Shown here piece by piece: positions 56,331-64,000 of a DNA stretch of 64,000 nt (positions are counted from its first letter, which is position 1; every line of letters starts with the position of its first letter). The notes beneath the pieces are model-generated. The model worked only from the letters and a program-made list of their open reading frames with translations, was not told the DNA's origin and made no database searches. The stretch is taken from NCBI RefSeq assembly GCF_003111665.1, contig NZ_CP022188.1:744001-808000 (forward strand). The letters run 5' to 3'. The position numbers and the translations under genes were made by a program. The DNA comes from Parazoarcus communis (GTDB lineage: Bacteria; Pseudomonadota; Gammaproteobacteria; Burkholderiales; Rhodocyclaceae).

Positions 56331-56894
56331 TCACTTGCTCTTGCGCGGCGGCACCAGGATGCCGGTTGCCAACCCCTCGCGTTTCAGCCGCGCGCGCGCC
56401 GCTTCCGCAGCCGCCTTGTCGGGAAACGGTCCGACCACGACCCGGCCCTCGACATGCGCCGGCAGCCCCCTTGCCGCCACATCGGCGCGCAATCCGTCAG
56501 CATTATCCATGGAGCCGAACACGCCCAGCTGCACCAGATAGCCATTTGCCAGCGGAACGGATACCTTCTTCTCGACAGGCGGCGGTGCTGACGCTGTCAC
56601 GACCTGCGTCAGCGGCAATGGATCGCTCTCCGCCTTGACGTCCGCTGGCTTGATGTCAGCTGATTCGGTTTCAGGCACTACGGCAGCGGTTTCGACCGGC
56701 AGCACCGGCTGTATGGCCTGCGCCGCCAGCGGAGCCTGCACCGCCATTGTGGCCGGGGCCGCCTCAGGCGTACGACCATCCTCAAACATCAGCACGGCAA
56801 GCAGCAACGCCACAGCAACCCCGCTCGCCAGCCCGGCCCGCTTCAGCGCACGGCTACGCTGCAAGCGGACCTGATCTGCAGTCATTGTGCTCAT
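56331..56894 (-). CDS. SPOR-domain membrane protein
   Basis: This 187-residue bitopic protein has a short cytoplasmic tail, one transmembrane helix (about 22-40) and an Ala/Pro-rich periplasmic linker. A C-terminal SPOR domain follows (about 112-183, GYLVQLGVFGSMDNADGLRADVAARGLPAHVEGRVVVGPF) that binds denuded glycan strands at the septum. It overlaps the DUF2802 gene by 4 bp. Confidence 0.88.
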   Translation of the reverse strand: MSTMTADQVRLQRSRALKRAGLASGVAVALLLAVLMFEDGRTPEAAPATMAVQAPLAAQAIQPVLPVETAAVVPETESADIKPADVKAESDPLPLTQVVTASAPPPVEKKVSVPLANGYLVQLGVFGSMDNADGLRADVAARGLPAHVEGRVVVGPFPDKAAAEAARARLKREGLATGILVPPRKSK

Positions 56895-57472
56895 ACGCCG
56901 CCCTCAAGCTCGCCACGCGCAGCCAGCGACACGACCAGTTCCGCCTCTGCCCGGGTAATGCCGCAGCGCGCAGCCACCTCCTCAACCGACAAGCCCCGTC
57001 GCGCCAGCACCAGCGCCTCGCTGTACTCCGGCGAAGCGCTCTGGCCAGCACTGTCTTCGAAGGCGTTTGAAACGGCCGGCGGCGCATCCAGGAGGCGCTG
57101 CACAGTTTCGTGCAGCGCACCGATCTCGCCCTGCTGCACGTCAAGCGCCGCGCGCAAGGCGCCCACTTCGCGCCGCAGGCGCTGCAACTCGAGTTCCAAC
57201 GCAAAGGTATCGGGCCGCTCTGCGGCAGGCGCCTCGGGGGCCGGCGGCGCAGCTGGCGCCACGACGTCTGACGGCAAGGGCGCGTAGTTGAAATCCGAAT
57301 CGTCGTCGTCCTCATCTTCCGCAGCGGTCGAATCGGCCTTCAAGGCAGCGGCCGCCGGCGGCGACGCAGCTTCAGCGCGGCCGCGTCCGGCGAGCAGGGC
57401 GCGCAGCAGTTGCCAGGCACCGTAGATCAGCAGTGCGGCGATCAACGCCCAGACAAGTTGGCGAAATCCCAT
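56891..57472 (-). CDS. DUF2802-domain membrane-anchored protein
   Basis: This 193-residue protein has an N-terminal membrane helix (about 5-27), an acidic/proline-rich linker and a coiled coil (about 95-130, LELELQRLRREVGALRAAL). A C-terminal DUF2802 motif follows (about 150-185, ALVLARRGLSVEEVAARCGITRAEAELVVSL), which looks like a helix-turn-helix. Relatives are found beside flagellar and motility genes. Function is unknown. It is translationally coupled to the SPOR gene. Confidence 0.82.
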   Translation of the reverse strand: MGFRQLVWALIAALLIYGAWQLLRALLAGRGRAEAASPPAAAALKADSTAAEDEDDDDSDFNYAPLPSDVVAPAAPPAPEAPAAERPDTFALELELQRLRREVGALRAALDVQQGEIGALHETVQRLLDAPPAVSNAFEDSAGQSASPEYSEALVLARRGLSVEEVAARCGITRAEAELVVSLAARGELEGGV

Positions 57473-57608
57473 GACGACTCAGGGAAGCACGAGAACGGAG
57501 ACAGGAAGGACGGAGACCGCCAGCCGGCACTGCATGGGCATGAGCTTGAAACCGCGGGAATGGAATTGCACTGATAATACTGGGCACGACACCAGAGGAC
57601 AAACACGA

Positions 57609-58394
57609 ATGGATTTCGACACCGCGATTGCCCTGTTCTGGCTCAAGAAGCTGGTCTCGGTACTGATTCTGCCGCCACTGATGCCCTTTGCACTGATCCT
57701 GATCGGCCTGCTGATGGGCCGCCGTCGGCCGCGTAGCGGACGAACGCTGGTATGGACAGGACTGGTCAGCGGTCTGTTGCTGATCACGCCGGCGCCAGTC
57801 GGTCTGCTGCTTGAGCCACTCGAGCCACGGCAGCCCGTGTCGCTGTCAGCGGCCGCCGACGCTCAGGCAATCGTCATTCTGGGGGGTGGGCGCATGAGCA
57901 ATGCGCCGGAATACGGTGGCGACACCGTCAACCGCATCACGCTTGAACGCCTGCGCTACGGCGCCAGACTTTCACGTCAGACCGGTTTGCCGATTCTGGT
58001 GAGCGGGGGCGCACCGAGCGGGGAGATCCCCGAGGCAATTCTGATGAAAGGCAGCCTTGAGGAAGACTTCGGCGTGCGGGTCCGGTGGACCGAGCCCTCC
58101 TCGCTCGACACCCGGCAGAATGCACGTTACTCGGCCGGGCAGCTCAAGGCTTCGGGCGTGACCCGCATCCTGCTGGTCACACACGCCGCACACATGCGCC
58201 GAGCGCGCGCCGAATTCGAGGCGGCTGGAATGCAGGTCAGCATCGCTCCGACGGCATGGCTGGGGCCACGCCCGCTTGGAAACCCTGTCGACGAAGAGGT
58301 CCTGCCGAACCTGCCCAGTGCCAGCTCGGCTTACGCCGCCTGGTTTGCGGTACACGAGTGGGTGGGGCTGCTGGCCTATCGCCTGTCACGCTGA
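57609..58394 (+). CDS. YdcF/ElyC-family (DUF218) membrane protein
   Basis: This 261-residue protein starts at the ATG at 57609 after AGAGGA. Two N-terminal helices (about 10-55) are followed by a DUF218 domain with AIVILGGG, RLRYGARLSRQTGLPILVSGG, SLDTRQNA and LLVTHAAHMRRARAEFEAAGM. ElyC-type proteins affect envelope (undecaprenyl-phosphate) metabolism, and the specific role here is unknown. Confidence 0.87.
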   Translation: MDFDTAIALFWLKKLVSVLILPPLMPFALILIGLLMGRRRPRSGRTLVWTGLVSGLLLITPAPVGLLLEPLEPRQPVSLSAAADAQAIVILGGGRMSNAPEYGGDTVNRITLERLRYGARLSRQTGLPILVSGGAPSGEIPEAILMKGSLEEDFGVRVRWTEPSSLDTRQNARYSAGQLKASGVTRILLVTHAAHMRRARAEFEAAGMQVSIAPTAWLGPRPLGNPVDEEVLPNLPSASSAYAAWFAVHEWVGLLAYRLSR

Positions 58395-58456
58395 ACATAC
58401 CGTCGGAGGACGCCTGTGGCGAGACAGCTTGAAACCGTCTCGCCCCGTCGAGAGAT

Positions 58457-59257
58457 TTACGCGCCCTTGAATACCGGCTTCCGCTTCTCGAGAAAGGCGG
58501 TCACGCCCTCGGCAAAATCCTCGCTCCCGCCGCAACGACCGAACGCCAGCGCCTCACTATGCAATTGGGATTCGAGCTGGCTGTCGTGGGACATCGCCAG
58601 CAGGCGCTTGATCTCGCCATAGGTCTGCAACGGGCCGGACCTGAGGCGCGCGCATAGCTTGCCGGTTTCGGCATCGAGACTGTCGGCCGGCACGCTGCGC
58701 GTGATCAAGCCGAGCCGCAGCGCCTCGGCTGCATCGAAGCGGTCCCCCAGCAACAGCAGTTCGGCCGCCTTGCGCCGACCGACGATACGCGGCAGAAAAT
58801 ACGACGCACCACCATCACCGGACAAGCCGATTGCGGCATAGGCGGTGGTAAACACGGCGCTGTCTGCACTCACGACGAGGTCGCACCCCATCATCAGGGT
58901 GAGGCCAAAGCCGGCGCAGGCACCACGCACCTTGGCTATCACCGGCTGGTCGAGCCCTTGCAGGGTCTCTACCGTCGGGTTGATGTACTGCTCGATCATG
59001 GCCCGGAAAGTGGCCTGGCGCGCCTCTGGAGAAAGATTGAGATGGGTGGCAAAGTCCTTCAGGTCGCCGCCGGCCATGAAGTGATCTCCTGCCCCGGTAA
59101 TGACCACGACGGCAAAGTCCTTGCGTCCCGCCAGATCATGCGCCGCGGCGGCTAAATCCTGCATCATTTCCACCGACAGCGCATTCAGGGCCGCAGGACG
59201 GTTGAGGGTCAGGGTAGCGACGCCATCGGCGACGTCGAGCAATACGGTTCCGGCCAT
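58457..59257 (-). CDS. enoyl-CoA hydratase/isomerase family protein
   Basis: This 266-residue crotonase-fold protein starts at the ATG at 59257, preceded by AGAGGAAG. The longer frame to 59533 runs through the nqrF terminator. The oxyanion-hole elements are present (ALNALSVEMM, AGGDLKDF, GACAGFGLTLMMGCDLVVSAD). The two hydratase glutamates are not evident: the segment is AYAAIGLSGDGGASYFLPR, with Asp where one Glu is expected. It may therefore be an isomerase or a divergent hydratase. It is a single gene in fatty-acid or aromatic-acid degradation (inference). Confidence 0.88.
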   Translation of the reverse strand: MAGTVLLDVADGVATLTLNRPAALNALSVEMMQDLAAAAHDLAGRKDFAVVVITGAGDHFMAGGDLKDFATHLNLSPEARQATFRAMIEQYINPTVETLQGLDQPVIAKVRGACAGFGLTLMMGCDLVVSADSAVFTTAYAAIGLSGDGGASYFLPRIVGRRKAAELLLLGDRFDAAEALRLGLITRSVPADSLDAETGKLCARLRSGPLQTYGEIKRLLAMSHDSQLESQLHSEALAFGRCGGSEDFAEGVTAFLEKRKPVFKGA

Positions 59258-59335
59258 GCTGTCTTCCTCTTGTATTTCGGGCAACCATTCTGCACCGTAT
59301 GTTGGGACCGACAGGTTAGCGCGGAATGCCGGAAT

Positions 59336-59376
59336 AAAAAAAGCCCCTGTGCCCGGGCTTGGCCGGAAACAGGGGC
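59336..59376 (-). terminator. intrinsic terminator of the nqr operon
   Basis: GCCCCTGT (59343-59350) and ACAGGGGC (59369-59376) form the outer stem, and the G+C-rich loop can pair further. Seven T residues follow on the minus strand (59342-59336, one interruption just after). It starts 45 bp after nqrF. Confidence 0.82.
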
Positions 59377-59421
59377 GCTGCAGATGTACCGGGCCACTGC
59401 GGGCCCGGATACGCGAAGCGA

Positions 59422-60648
59422 TCAGCCGCCGAAATCGTCGAGCATGATGTTTTCGCGTTCGACACCGAGATCGAGCAGGGTCTTGATCACCGCAGCGTTC
59501 ATCATCGGAGGTCCGCACATGTAGAACTCGCAATCCTCAGGGGCCGGATGGTCCTTGAGGTAGTTCTCGTACAGCACGTTGTGAATGAAGCCGGTGTAAC
59601 CCGTCCAGTTGTCTTCAGGCAGCGGGTCGGACAGAGCCAGATGCCACTTGAAGTTGGGGTTGTCTTCCGCGAGCTTGTCGAATTCCTCGACGTAGAACGC
59701 CTCACGCATCGAACGCGCGCCGTACCAGAAGCTGATCTTGCGCGTGCTCGACAGCCGCTTGAGCTGATCGAAGATGTGCGAACGCATCGGCGCCATACCT
59801 GCGCCACCACCCACGAAGACCATCTCGTTGTCGGTTTCACGGGCAAAGAATTCGCCAAACGGGCCGTACACGGTGACCTTGTCACCCGGCTTGAGATTGA
59901 ACACCCAGGACGACATCTTGCCGGCCGGAATATCGTCACGCCCCGGCGGAGGCGACGCAACACGGATGTTGAACTTCACCACGCCCTTCTCTTCCGGGTA
60001 GTTCGCCATCGAGTAGGCACGGATCACGGTCTCGTCGACCTTGGACACGAAGCGCCACATGTTGAACTTGTCCCAGTCACCGCGGTACTCGGGCTGGATG
60101 TCAAAGTCGGCGTACTTCACCACGTGGGGCGGGCACTCGAGCTGCACATAACCGCCGGCACGGAACTCGACGTTCTCGCCTTCGGGCAGGCGCAGGGTGA
60201 GCTCCTTGATGAAGGTGGCAACGTTGGGGTTGGACTCCACCGTGCATTCCCACTTCTTCACCCCGAACACTTCCTCGGGCACCTCGACCTTCATGTCCTG
60301 CTTGACCGGGGTCTGGCACGACAGGCGCCAGCCTTCCTTGGCCTGACGCTTGTTGAAGTGCGACTCTTCGGTGGGCAGCATTTCACCACCGCCCGACTCG
60401 ACCACGCACTTGCACTGCGCACAGGTGCCACCGCCACCGCAGGCCGACGACAGGAAGATGTCGTTTGCGGCGAGTGTCTGCAGCAGCTTGCCGCCAGCCG
60501 GCACGGTGATGGTACGTTCGTTGTTGATGTTGATGGTGACGTCGCCGCTCGACACGAGACGCGCACGCGCCATGAGGATGATCATGACCAGTGCAAGCAC
60601 GATGGCCGTAAACATGCCGATGGCGATGAAGATTTCCTGACTGTTCAT
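59422..60648 (-). CDS. nqrF: Na+-translocating NADH:quinone reductase subunit F
   Basis: This 408-residue subunit is the NADH entry point. An N-terminal membrane helix (about 5-25) is followed by a plant-type 2Fe-2S domain ([14 protein letters not shown] and a later LSCQ cysteine, about 60-115). A ferredoxin-reductase module has FAD-binding [11 protein letters not shown] and NADH-binding [15 protein letters not shown], ending in the typical LDDFGG. It is the last gene of the operon, 16 bp after nqrE. Confidence 0.97.
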   Translation of the reverse strand: MNSQEIFIAIGMFTAIVLALVMIILMARARLVSSGDVTININNERTITVPAGGKLLQTLAANDIFLSSACGGGGTCAQCKCVVESGGGEMLPTEESHFNKRQAKEGWRLSCQTPVKQDMKVEVPEEVFGVKKWECTVESNPNVATFIKELTLRLPEGENVEFRAGGYVQLECPPHVVKYADFDIQPEYRGDWDKFNMWRFVSKVDETVIRAYSMANYPEEKGVVKFNIRVASPPPGRDDIPAGKMSSWVFNLKPGDKVTVYGPFGEFFARETDNEMVFVGGGAGMAPMRSHIFDQLKRLSSTRKISFWYGARSMREAFYVEEFDKLAEDNPNFKWHLALSDPLPEDNWTGYTGFIHNVLYENYLKDHPAPEDCEFYMCGPPMMNAAVIKTLLDLGVERENIMLDDFGG

Positions 60649-60664
60649 ATGTCCTCCCCCGCCC

Positions 60665-61273
60665 TTACAGCTGTACGCCGGAGAACGACATGAAGCCCAG
60701 CGACATCAGCCCGATGGTGATGAAGGTGATGCCCAGGCCCTGCAGGCCTTCAGGCACATCGCTGTACTTCAGCTTCTCGCGAATGCCGGCAAGCAGTGCG
60801 ATGGCCAGCGCCCAGGAGAACCCGGAGCCAACACCATAGACGACGCTTTCGCCGAAGTTGTAGTCGCGCTCGACCATGAACAGGGTGCCGCCCATGATCG
60901 CGCAGTTCACCGTAATCAGCGGCAGGAACACACCGAGCGCGTTGTAGAGACTGGGAACATACTTGTCGAGCAGCATCTCGAGGATCTGCACGATGGCTGC
61001 GATCACCCCGATATACGACAACAGGCCGAGGAAGGACAGATCGACATCCGGCATGCCCGCCCACGCCAAGGCACCGTCACGCAGCAGCCAGGTGTAGATC
61101 AGGTTGTTGGCCGGTACGGTGATGGTCTGCACCACGACCACGGCGATACCAAGACCGATGGCAGTTTCGACCTTCTTCGAGATGGCGATGAAGGTACACA
61201 TGCCGAGGAAGAAGGACAGCGCCATGTTCTCGATGAACACCGCGCGCACGAAGAGGCTGATGTAATGTTCCAT
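60665..61273 (-). CDS. nqrE: Na+-translocating NADH:quinone reductase subunit E
   Basis: This 202-residue membrane subunit has six helices and is homologous to NqrD with inverted topology. [26 protein letters not shown] includes the conserved Cys near the N-terminus that, with NqrD, holds an intramembrane iron centre. [13 protein letters not shown] and [16 protein letters not shown] are further family segments. It lies 1 bp after nqrD. Confidence 0.96.
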   Translation of the reverse strand: MEHYISLFVRAVFIENMALSFFLGMCTFIAISKKVETAIGLGIAVVVVQTITVPANNLIYTWLLRDGALAWAGMPDVDLSFLGLLSYIGVIAAIVQILEMLLDKYVPSLYNALGVFLPLITVNCAIMGGTLFMVERDYNFGESVVYGVGSGFSWALAIALLAGIREKLKYSDVPEGLQGLGITFITIGLMSLGFMSFSGVQL

Positions 61274-61274
61274 A

Positions 61275-61943
61275 TCAGTACGCCTCCTTGTTGATCACCT
61301 GGGGCGCCATCTTGAACGACGCCTCCTCGACCTGCTCCGTCTTCCAGGTACGCAGACCCCAGATGATCAGGCCGATCAGGAAGAACGCCGAAGGCGGCAG
61401 CAGCAGCATGCCGTTGGGCACATACCATCCACCATCCTTGGCGAGGCTCAGGATCTCAAAACCGAACAGTTTGCCGGCACCGAACAGTTCGCGGATCACG
61501 CCCAGCGTCAGCAGCATTGCGCTGTAGCCGAGACCGTTACCGATACCGTCCATGAACGACAGCAGCGGCGGGTTCTGCATGGCAAAGGCTTCAGCCCGGC
61601 CCATCACGATGCAGTTCGTGATGATCAGACCGACGAACACCGACAACTGCTTGGCGAGCGTGAAGGCATAGGCGCGCAGGATCTGGTCGACTACGATCAC
61701 CAGCGAGGCGATGATCACCATCTGCACGATCATGCGGATCGAGCCCGGGATCTGCGCGCGGATCATCGAGATGAACATGCTCGAGAACGCGGTCACCAGC
61801 GTCAGTGCAATCGACATCACCACCGCAGTCTTGAGGTTGGAGGTGACGGCAAGTGCCGAACAGATGCCAAGGATCTGCAGCCCGATCGGGTTGTTATGAA
61901 AGATCGGGTTGAGCAGGACTTCTTTTATCGTGGGTTGCGACAT
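61275..61943 (-). CDS. nqrD: Na+-translocating NADH:quinone reductase subunit D
   Basis: This 222-residue membrane subunit has about six helices. Conserved [23 protein letters not shown] contains the Cys pairing with that of NqrE, and [20 protein letters not shown] is the repeat element. It lies 2 bp after nqrC. Confidence 0.96.
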   Translation of the reverse strand: MSQPTIKEVLLNPIFHNNPIGLQILGICSALAVTSNLKTAVVMSIALTLVTAFSSMFISMIRAQIPGSIRMIVQMVIIASLVIVVDQILRAYAFTLAKQLSVFVGLIITNCIVMGRAEAFAMQNPPLLSFMDGIGNGLGYSAMLLTLGVIRELFGAGKLFGFEILSLAKDGGWYVPNGMLLLPPSAFFLIGLIIWGLRTWKTEQVEEASFKMAPQVINKEAY

Positions 61944-61945
61944 GA

Positions 61946-62734
61946 TCAGACCCCCTGGGAACGCAGTTTGGCGAGATAGGGACCGAAGCCCTGTTCGCCG
62001 AGCCAGAACTGGAGAAGACGGTCGACGCCCTTGCTGGTGAGGGTCGCCCCTGCCAGCGCGTCAACCTGATGACCGGCGGCCGGACTGGCCGGATCCACAC
62101 CACCCTTGACGATCTCGATCACCGGCTTGCCGGCGTCGTCGAACAGGGTCTTGCCCGGCCACAGCGCCTTCCACTTGGGATTGTCGACCTCGCCACCCAG
62201 GCCCGGTGTCTCGGCATGCTGATAGAAGCCGAACCCGACCACGGTATTGAGATCAGCCTTCACAGCCATGAAGCCGTGCAGCGTTGACCACAGGCCATAG
62301 CCGCGCACCGGCAGAATCAGGGACTCGAGCTTGCCGTCCTGCTCCACCATGTACACCGTGGTGTAACGCTCGCGGCGCTTGATCAGGGCAAGGTCATCTT
62401 CACCGGGCAGCGCATCCGAGAGTTTCGGGTCGCGCGCAGCCTTCAGCGGGTCGAAGTTGTCCGGATTGAACTCGGTGGAATACTCACCGGTTTCCAGATC
62501 CACCAGCTTCGAGCTGATGCGACTGGAGAACAGCTCCTTGACTTCGCGCCCGGACAGGTCCGCATCGCCCAGCCCGGCAATTGCCAGAATGCTGCGCTGC
62601 TTGTCGAGCTGACGGTTCTCTATCTGCACCGGCTTGAGCGATACCGCCGCGCCGGCGACGAACACCGAGCTCACCAGACTGACCGCCAGCGCCACGAACA
62701 GCGTGCGGCTTGTCGATTCTTTCTTACTGGACAT
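61946..62734 (-). CDS. nqrC: Na+-translocating NADH:quinone reductase subunit C
   Basis: This 262-residue subunit has one N-terminal helix (about 12-32) and a periplasmic FMN-binding domain. The covalent FMN site is the Thr in [17 protein letters not shown] near residue 228. [23 protein letters not shown] is the family core. FMN attachment needs ApbE, whose gene is not in the window. It overlaps nqrB by 11 bp. Confidence 0.96.
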   Translation of the reverse strand: MSSKKESTSRTLFVALAVSLVSSVFVAGAAVSLKPVQIENRQLDKQRSILAIAGLGDADLSGREVKELFSSRISSKLVDLETGEYSTEFNPDNFDPLKAARDPKLSDALPGEDDLALIKRRERYTTVYMVEQDGKLESLILPVRGYGLWSTLHGFMAVKADLNTVVGFGFYQHAETPGLGGEVDNPKWKALWPGKTLFDDAGKPVIEIVKGGVDPASPAAGHQVDALAGATLTSKGVDRLLQFWLGEQGFGPYLAKLRSQGV

Positions 62735-63938
62735 TGCGCGCCAACCTCCGCTTGATATTGGCCGAGACCACGAAGTGGTCGATCAGCGGGGCACACAGGT
62801 TGGCGAACAGAATCGCCAGCATGATGCCCTCGGGGAAGGCCGGGTTCACCACCCGGATGAGCACGGTCATGATTCCGATGAAGGCACCGAAAATCCACTT
62901 CCCGGTGTTGGTCATCGACGCCGACACCGGGTCGGTCGCCATGAAGATCATGCCGAAAGCGAAGCCACCAACCACCAGATGCCAGTACCACGGCAATCCG
63001 AACATCGGGTTGCTTGCGGAGCCGATGCCGTTGAACAGCAGGCTCATGCCGATCATGCCGATCATCACGCCGGCAACGATGCGCCACGACGCAATCTTCA
63101 TGATCAGCAGCACCGCGCCGCCAATGAGGATCGCCAGGGTGCTGGTTTCGCCTACCGAACCATGGATCAGCCCGAGGAAGGCGTCCATCCAGGTAATGCC
63201 GCCGGCCACGATCTGGTCCAGCCCGCCTGCAGCGCCGAGCGACAGCGGGGTCGCGCCGGTGTAGCCATCGACGGCCGTCCATACCGCATCGCCGGACAGC
63301 TGTGCCGGGTAGGCAAAGTACAGGAAGGCACGGCCGGTCAGCGCGGGGTTGAGGAAGTTCTTGCCCGTACCGCCGAACACTTCCTTGCCGATCACGACGC
63401 CGAAGCTGATGCCGAGCGCAACCTGCCACAGCGGCACGGTCGGCGGGCAAATCAGGGCGAACAGCACCGAGGTGACGAAGAAGCCTTCGTTCACCTCATG
63501 GCGGCGGATCGAAGCAAACAGCACTTCCCAGAAACCGCCGACAACGAAGGTCACCAGGTAGATGGGCAGGAAGTACGCTGCGCCATGCACCATGTTGTCC
63601 CATACGCTGCCCGGGTCAAAACTGGCAAAAACGGCGATCAGCGCCATCCGCCAGCCGTCCTGAGCTGCGAGCAGGTCAGGGTTGGCGGCGTAGATGGTAT
63701 TGGCCTGGAAGCCGATATTCCACATGCCGAAAAACAGCGCCGGAAAGGTGCACATCCACACCGTGATCATCATGCGCTTGAGGTCAAGACCGTCGCGCAC
63801 GTGAGCGGTGGTGCGGGTGACGCTGGAAGGGCGATAGAGTGCGGTATCGACCGCCTCGTAAAGGGCATACCACTTCTCGTGCTTGCCACCCTTTTCGAAG
63901 TGGTGCTCGATACTGTCGAGATATGAACGCAGACCCAT
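62724..63938 (-). CDS. nqrB: Na+-translocating NADH:quinone reductase subunit B
   Basis: This 404-residue subunit has about ten membrane helices and binds FMN covalently, riboflavin and quinone, and is part of the Na+ path. The FMN threonine is in [17 protein letters not shown] (near residue 226). It contains the family N-terminus with [20 protein letters not shown]. It begins 2 bp after the nqrA stop. Confidence 0.97.
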   Translation of the reverse strand: MGLRSYLDSIEHHFEKGGKHEKWYALYEAVDTALYRPSSVTRTTAHVRDGLDLKRMMITVWMCTFPALFFGMWNIGFQANTIYAANPDLLAAQDGWRMALIAVFASFDPGSVWDNMVHGAAYFLPIYLVTFVVGGFWEVLFASIRRHEVNEGFFVTSVLFALICPPTVPLWQVALGISFGVVIGKEVFGGTGKNFLNPALTGRAFLYFAYPAQLSGDAVWTAVDGYTGATPLSLGAAGGLDQIVAGGITWMDAFLGLIHGSVGETSTLAILIGGAVLLIMKIASWRIVAGVMIGMIGMSLLFNGIGSASNPMFGLPWYWHLVVGGFAFGMIFMATDPVSASMTNTGKWIFGAFIGIMTVLIRVVNPAFPEGIMLAILFANLCAPLIDHFVVSANIKRRLARNVQ

Positions 63939-63940
63939 GT

Positions 63941-64000
63941 TCAGCCTTCCTTTTCGATGCGTGTCAGATTATCCCGCAGGATTGGGCCGTACTCGTACTT
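63941..64000 (-). CDS. nqrA: Na+-translocating NADH:quinone reductase subunit A (C-terminal end only)
   Basis: The last 19 residues (ending [16 protein letters not shown]) and the stop are present. The rest lies beyond the right edge. The C-terminal PILRD-L--IEKEG sequence and the position 2 bp before nqrB identify it. Confidence 0.85.
   Translation of the reverse strand, partial: KYEYGPILRDNLTRIEKEG

Noticed and set aside
1..64000. CRISPR arrays, tRNA and rRNA genes
   Set aside because: I saw no regularly spaced repeats and no cloverleaf or rRNA-like segment on reading both strands. A tRNAscan-type search was not possible here.

Overview
The window is G+C-rich, densely coded chromosomal DNA from a betaproteobacterium, most likely Rhodocyclales (Thauera/Azoarcus/Aromatoleum type). 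This rests on recognised families and gene order (pilMNOPQ-aroK-aroB-dgt-gltB-gltD, nqrABCDEF, glmU-glmS, ridA-recG-ubiA-pyrF-ubiD), not on a database search. I saw no rRNA, tRNA or CRISPR.

Positions 1-9 kb are catabolic and accessory: the end of a TctA-type permease, a ketoglutarate-semialdehyde-type aldehyde dehydrogenase, a FadR-type GntR regulator, a nitroreductase, a DMT exporter, a LysR regulator, an exported cyclase-family hydrolase and an NAD(P)-binding protein. Positions 8.0-12.9 kb (minus strand) hold a signalling operon: a large hybrid histidine kinase with HPt, an 84-residue unknown protein, and a response regulator with an active-looking GGDEF domain. The three are joined by ATGA overlaps.

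Positions 14.3-22.0 kb are a foreign-looking island of visibly lower G+C. A ~270-bp repeat lies at each edge in opposite orientation, and a third truncated copy lies inside. The cargo is an RloC-like protein (ABC ATPase with a CPFC zinc hook and a C-terminal R-E-H anticodon-nuclease-like triad) and, convergent to it, a metallo-beta-lactamase-fold protein. An IS1182-family element sits beside them, itself interrupted by a 1.3-kb IS5-family element whose ends and TTAA target duplication can be read directly. This is the best candidate for an unusual (probably phage-defence) system here.

The rest is core metabolism. glmU-glmS make UDP-GlcNAc. A MaoC-phosphotransacetylase fusion overlaps ackA, and two copies of a 12-mer bracket its promoter region. 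gltB-gltD follow aroK-aroB-dgt, with stacked hairpins between dgt and gltB. pilM-Q build the type IV pilus inner-membrane and secretin assembly, divergent from the PBP1A gene. cyaY, lptM-lysA, dacB and the six-gene ridA-recG-ubiA-pyrF-ubiD-COG3671 run follow. Then come fliW, a SPOR protein and a DUF2802 protein, ydcF, an enoyl-CoA hydratase/isomerase gene, and most of the Na+-translocating NADH:quinone reductase operon, cut by the right edge inside nqrA. Intrinsic terminators separate most of these units.
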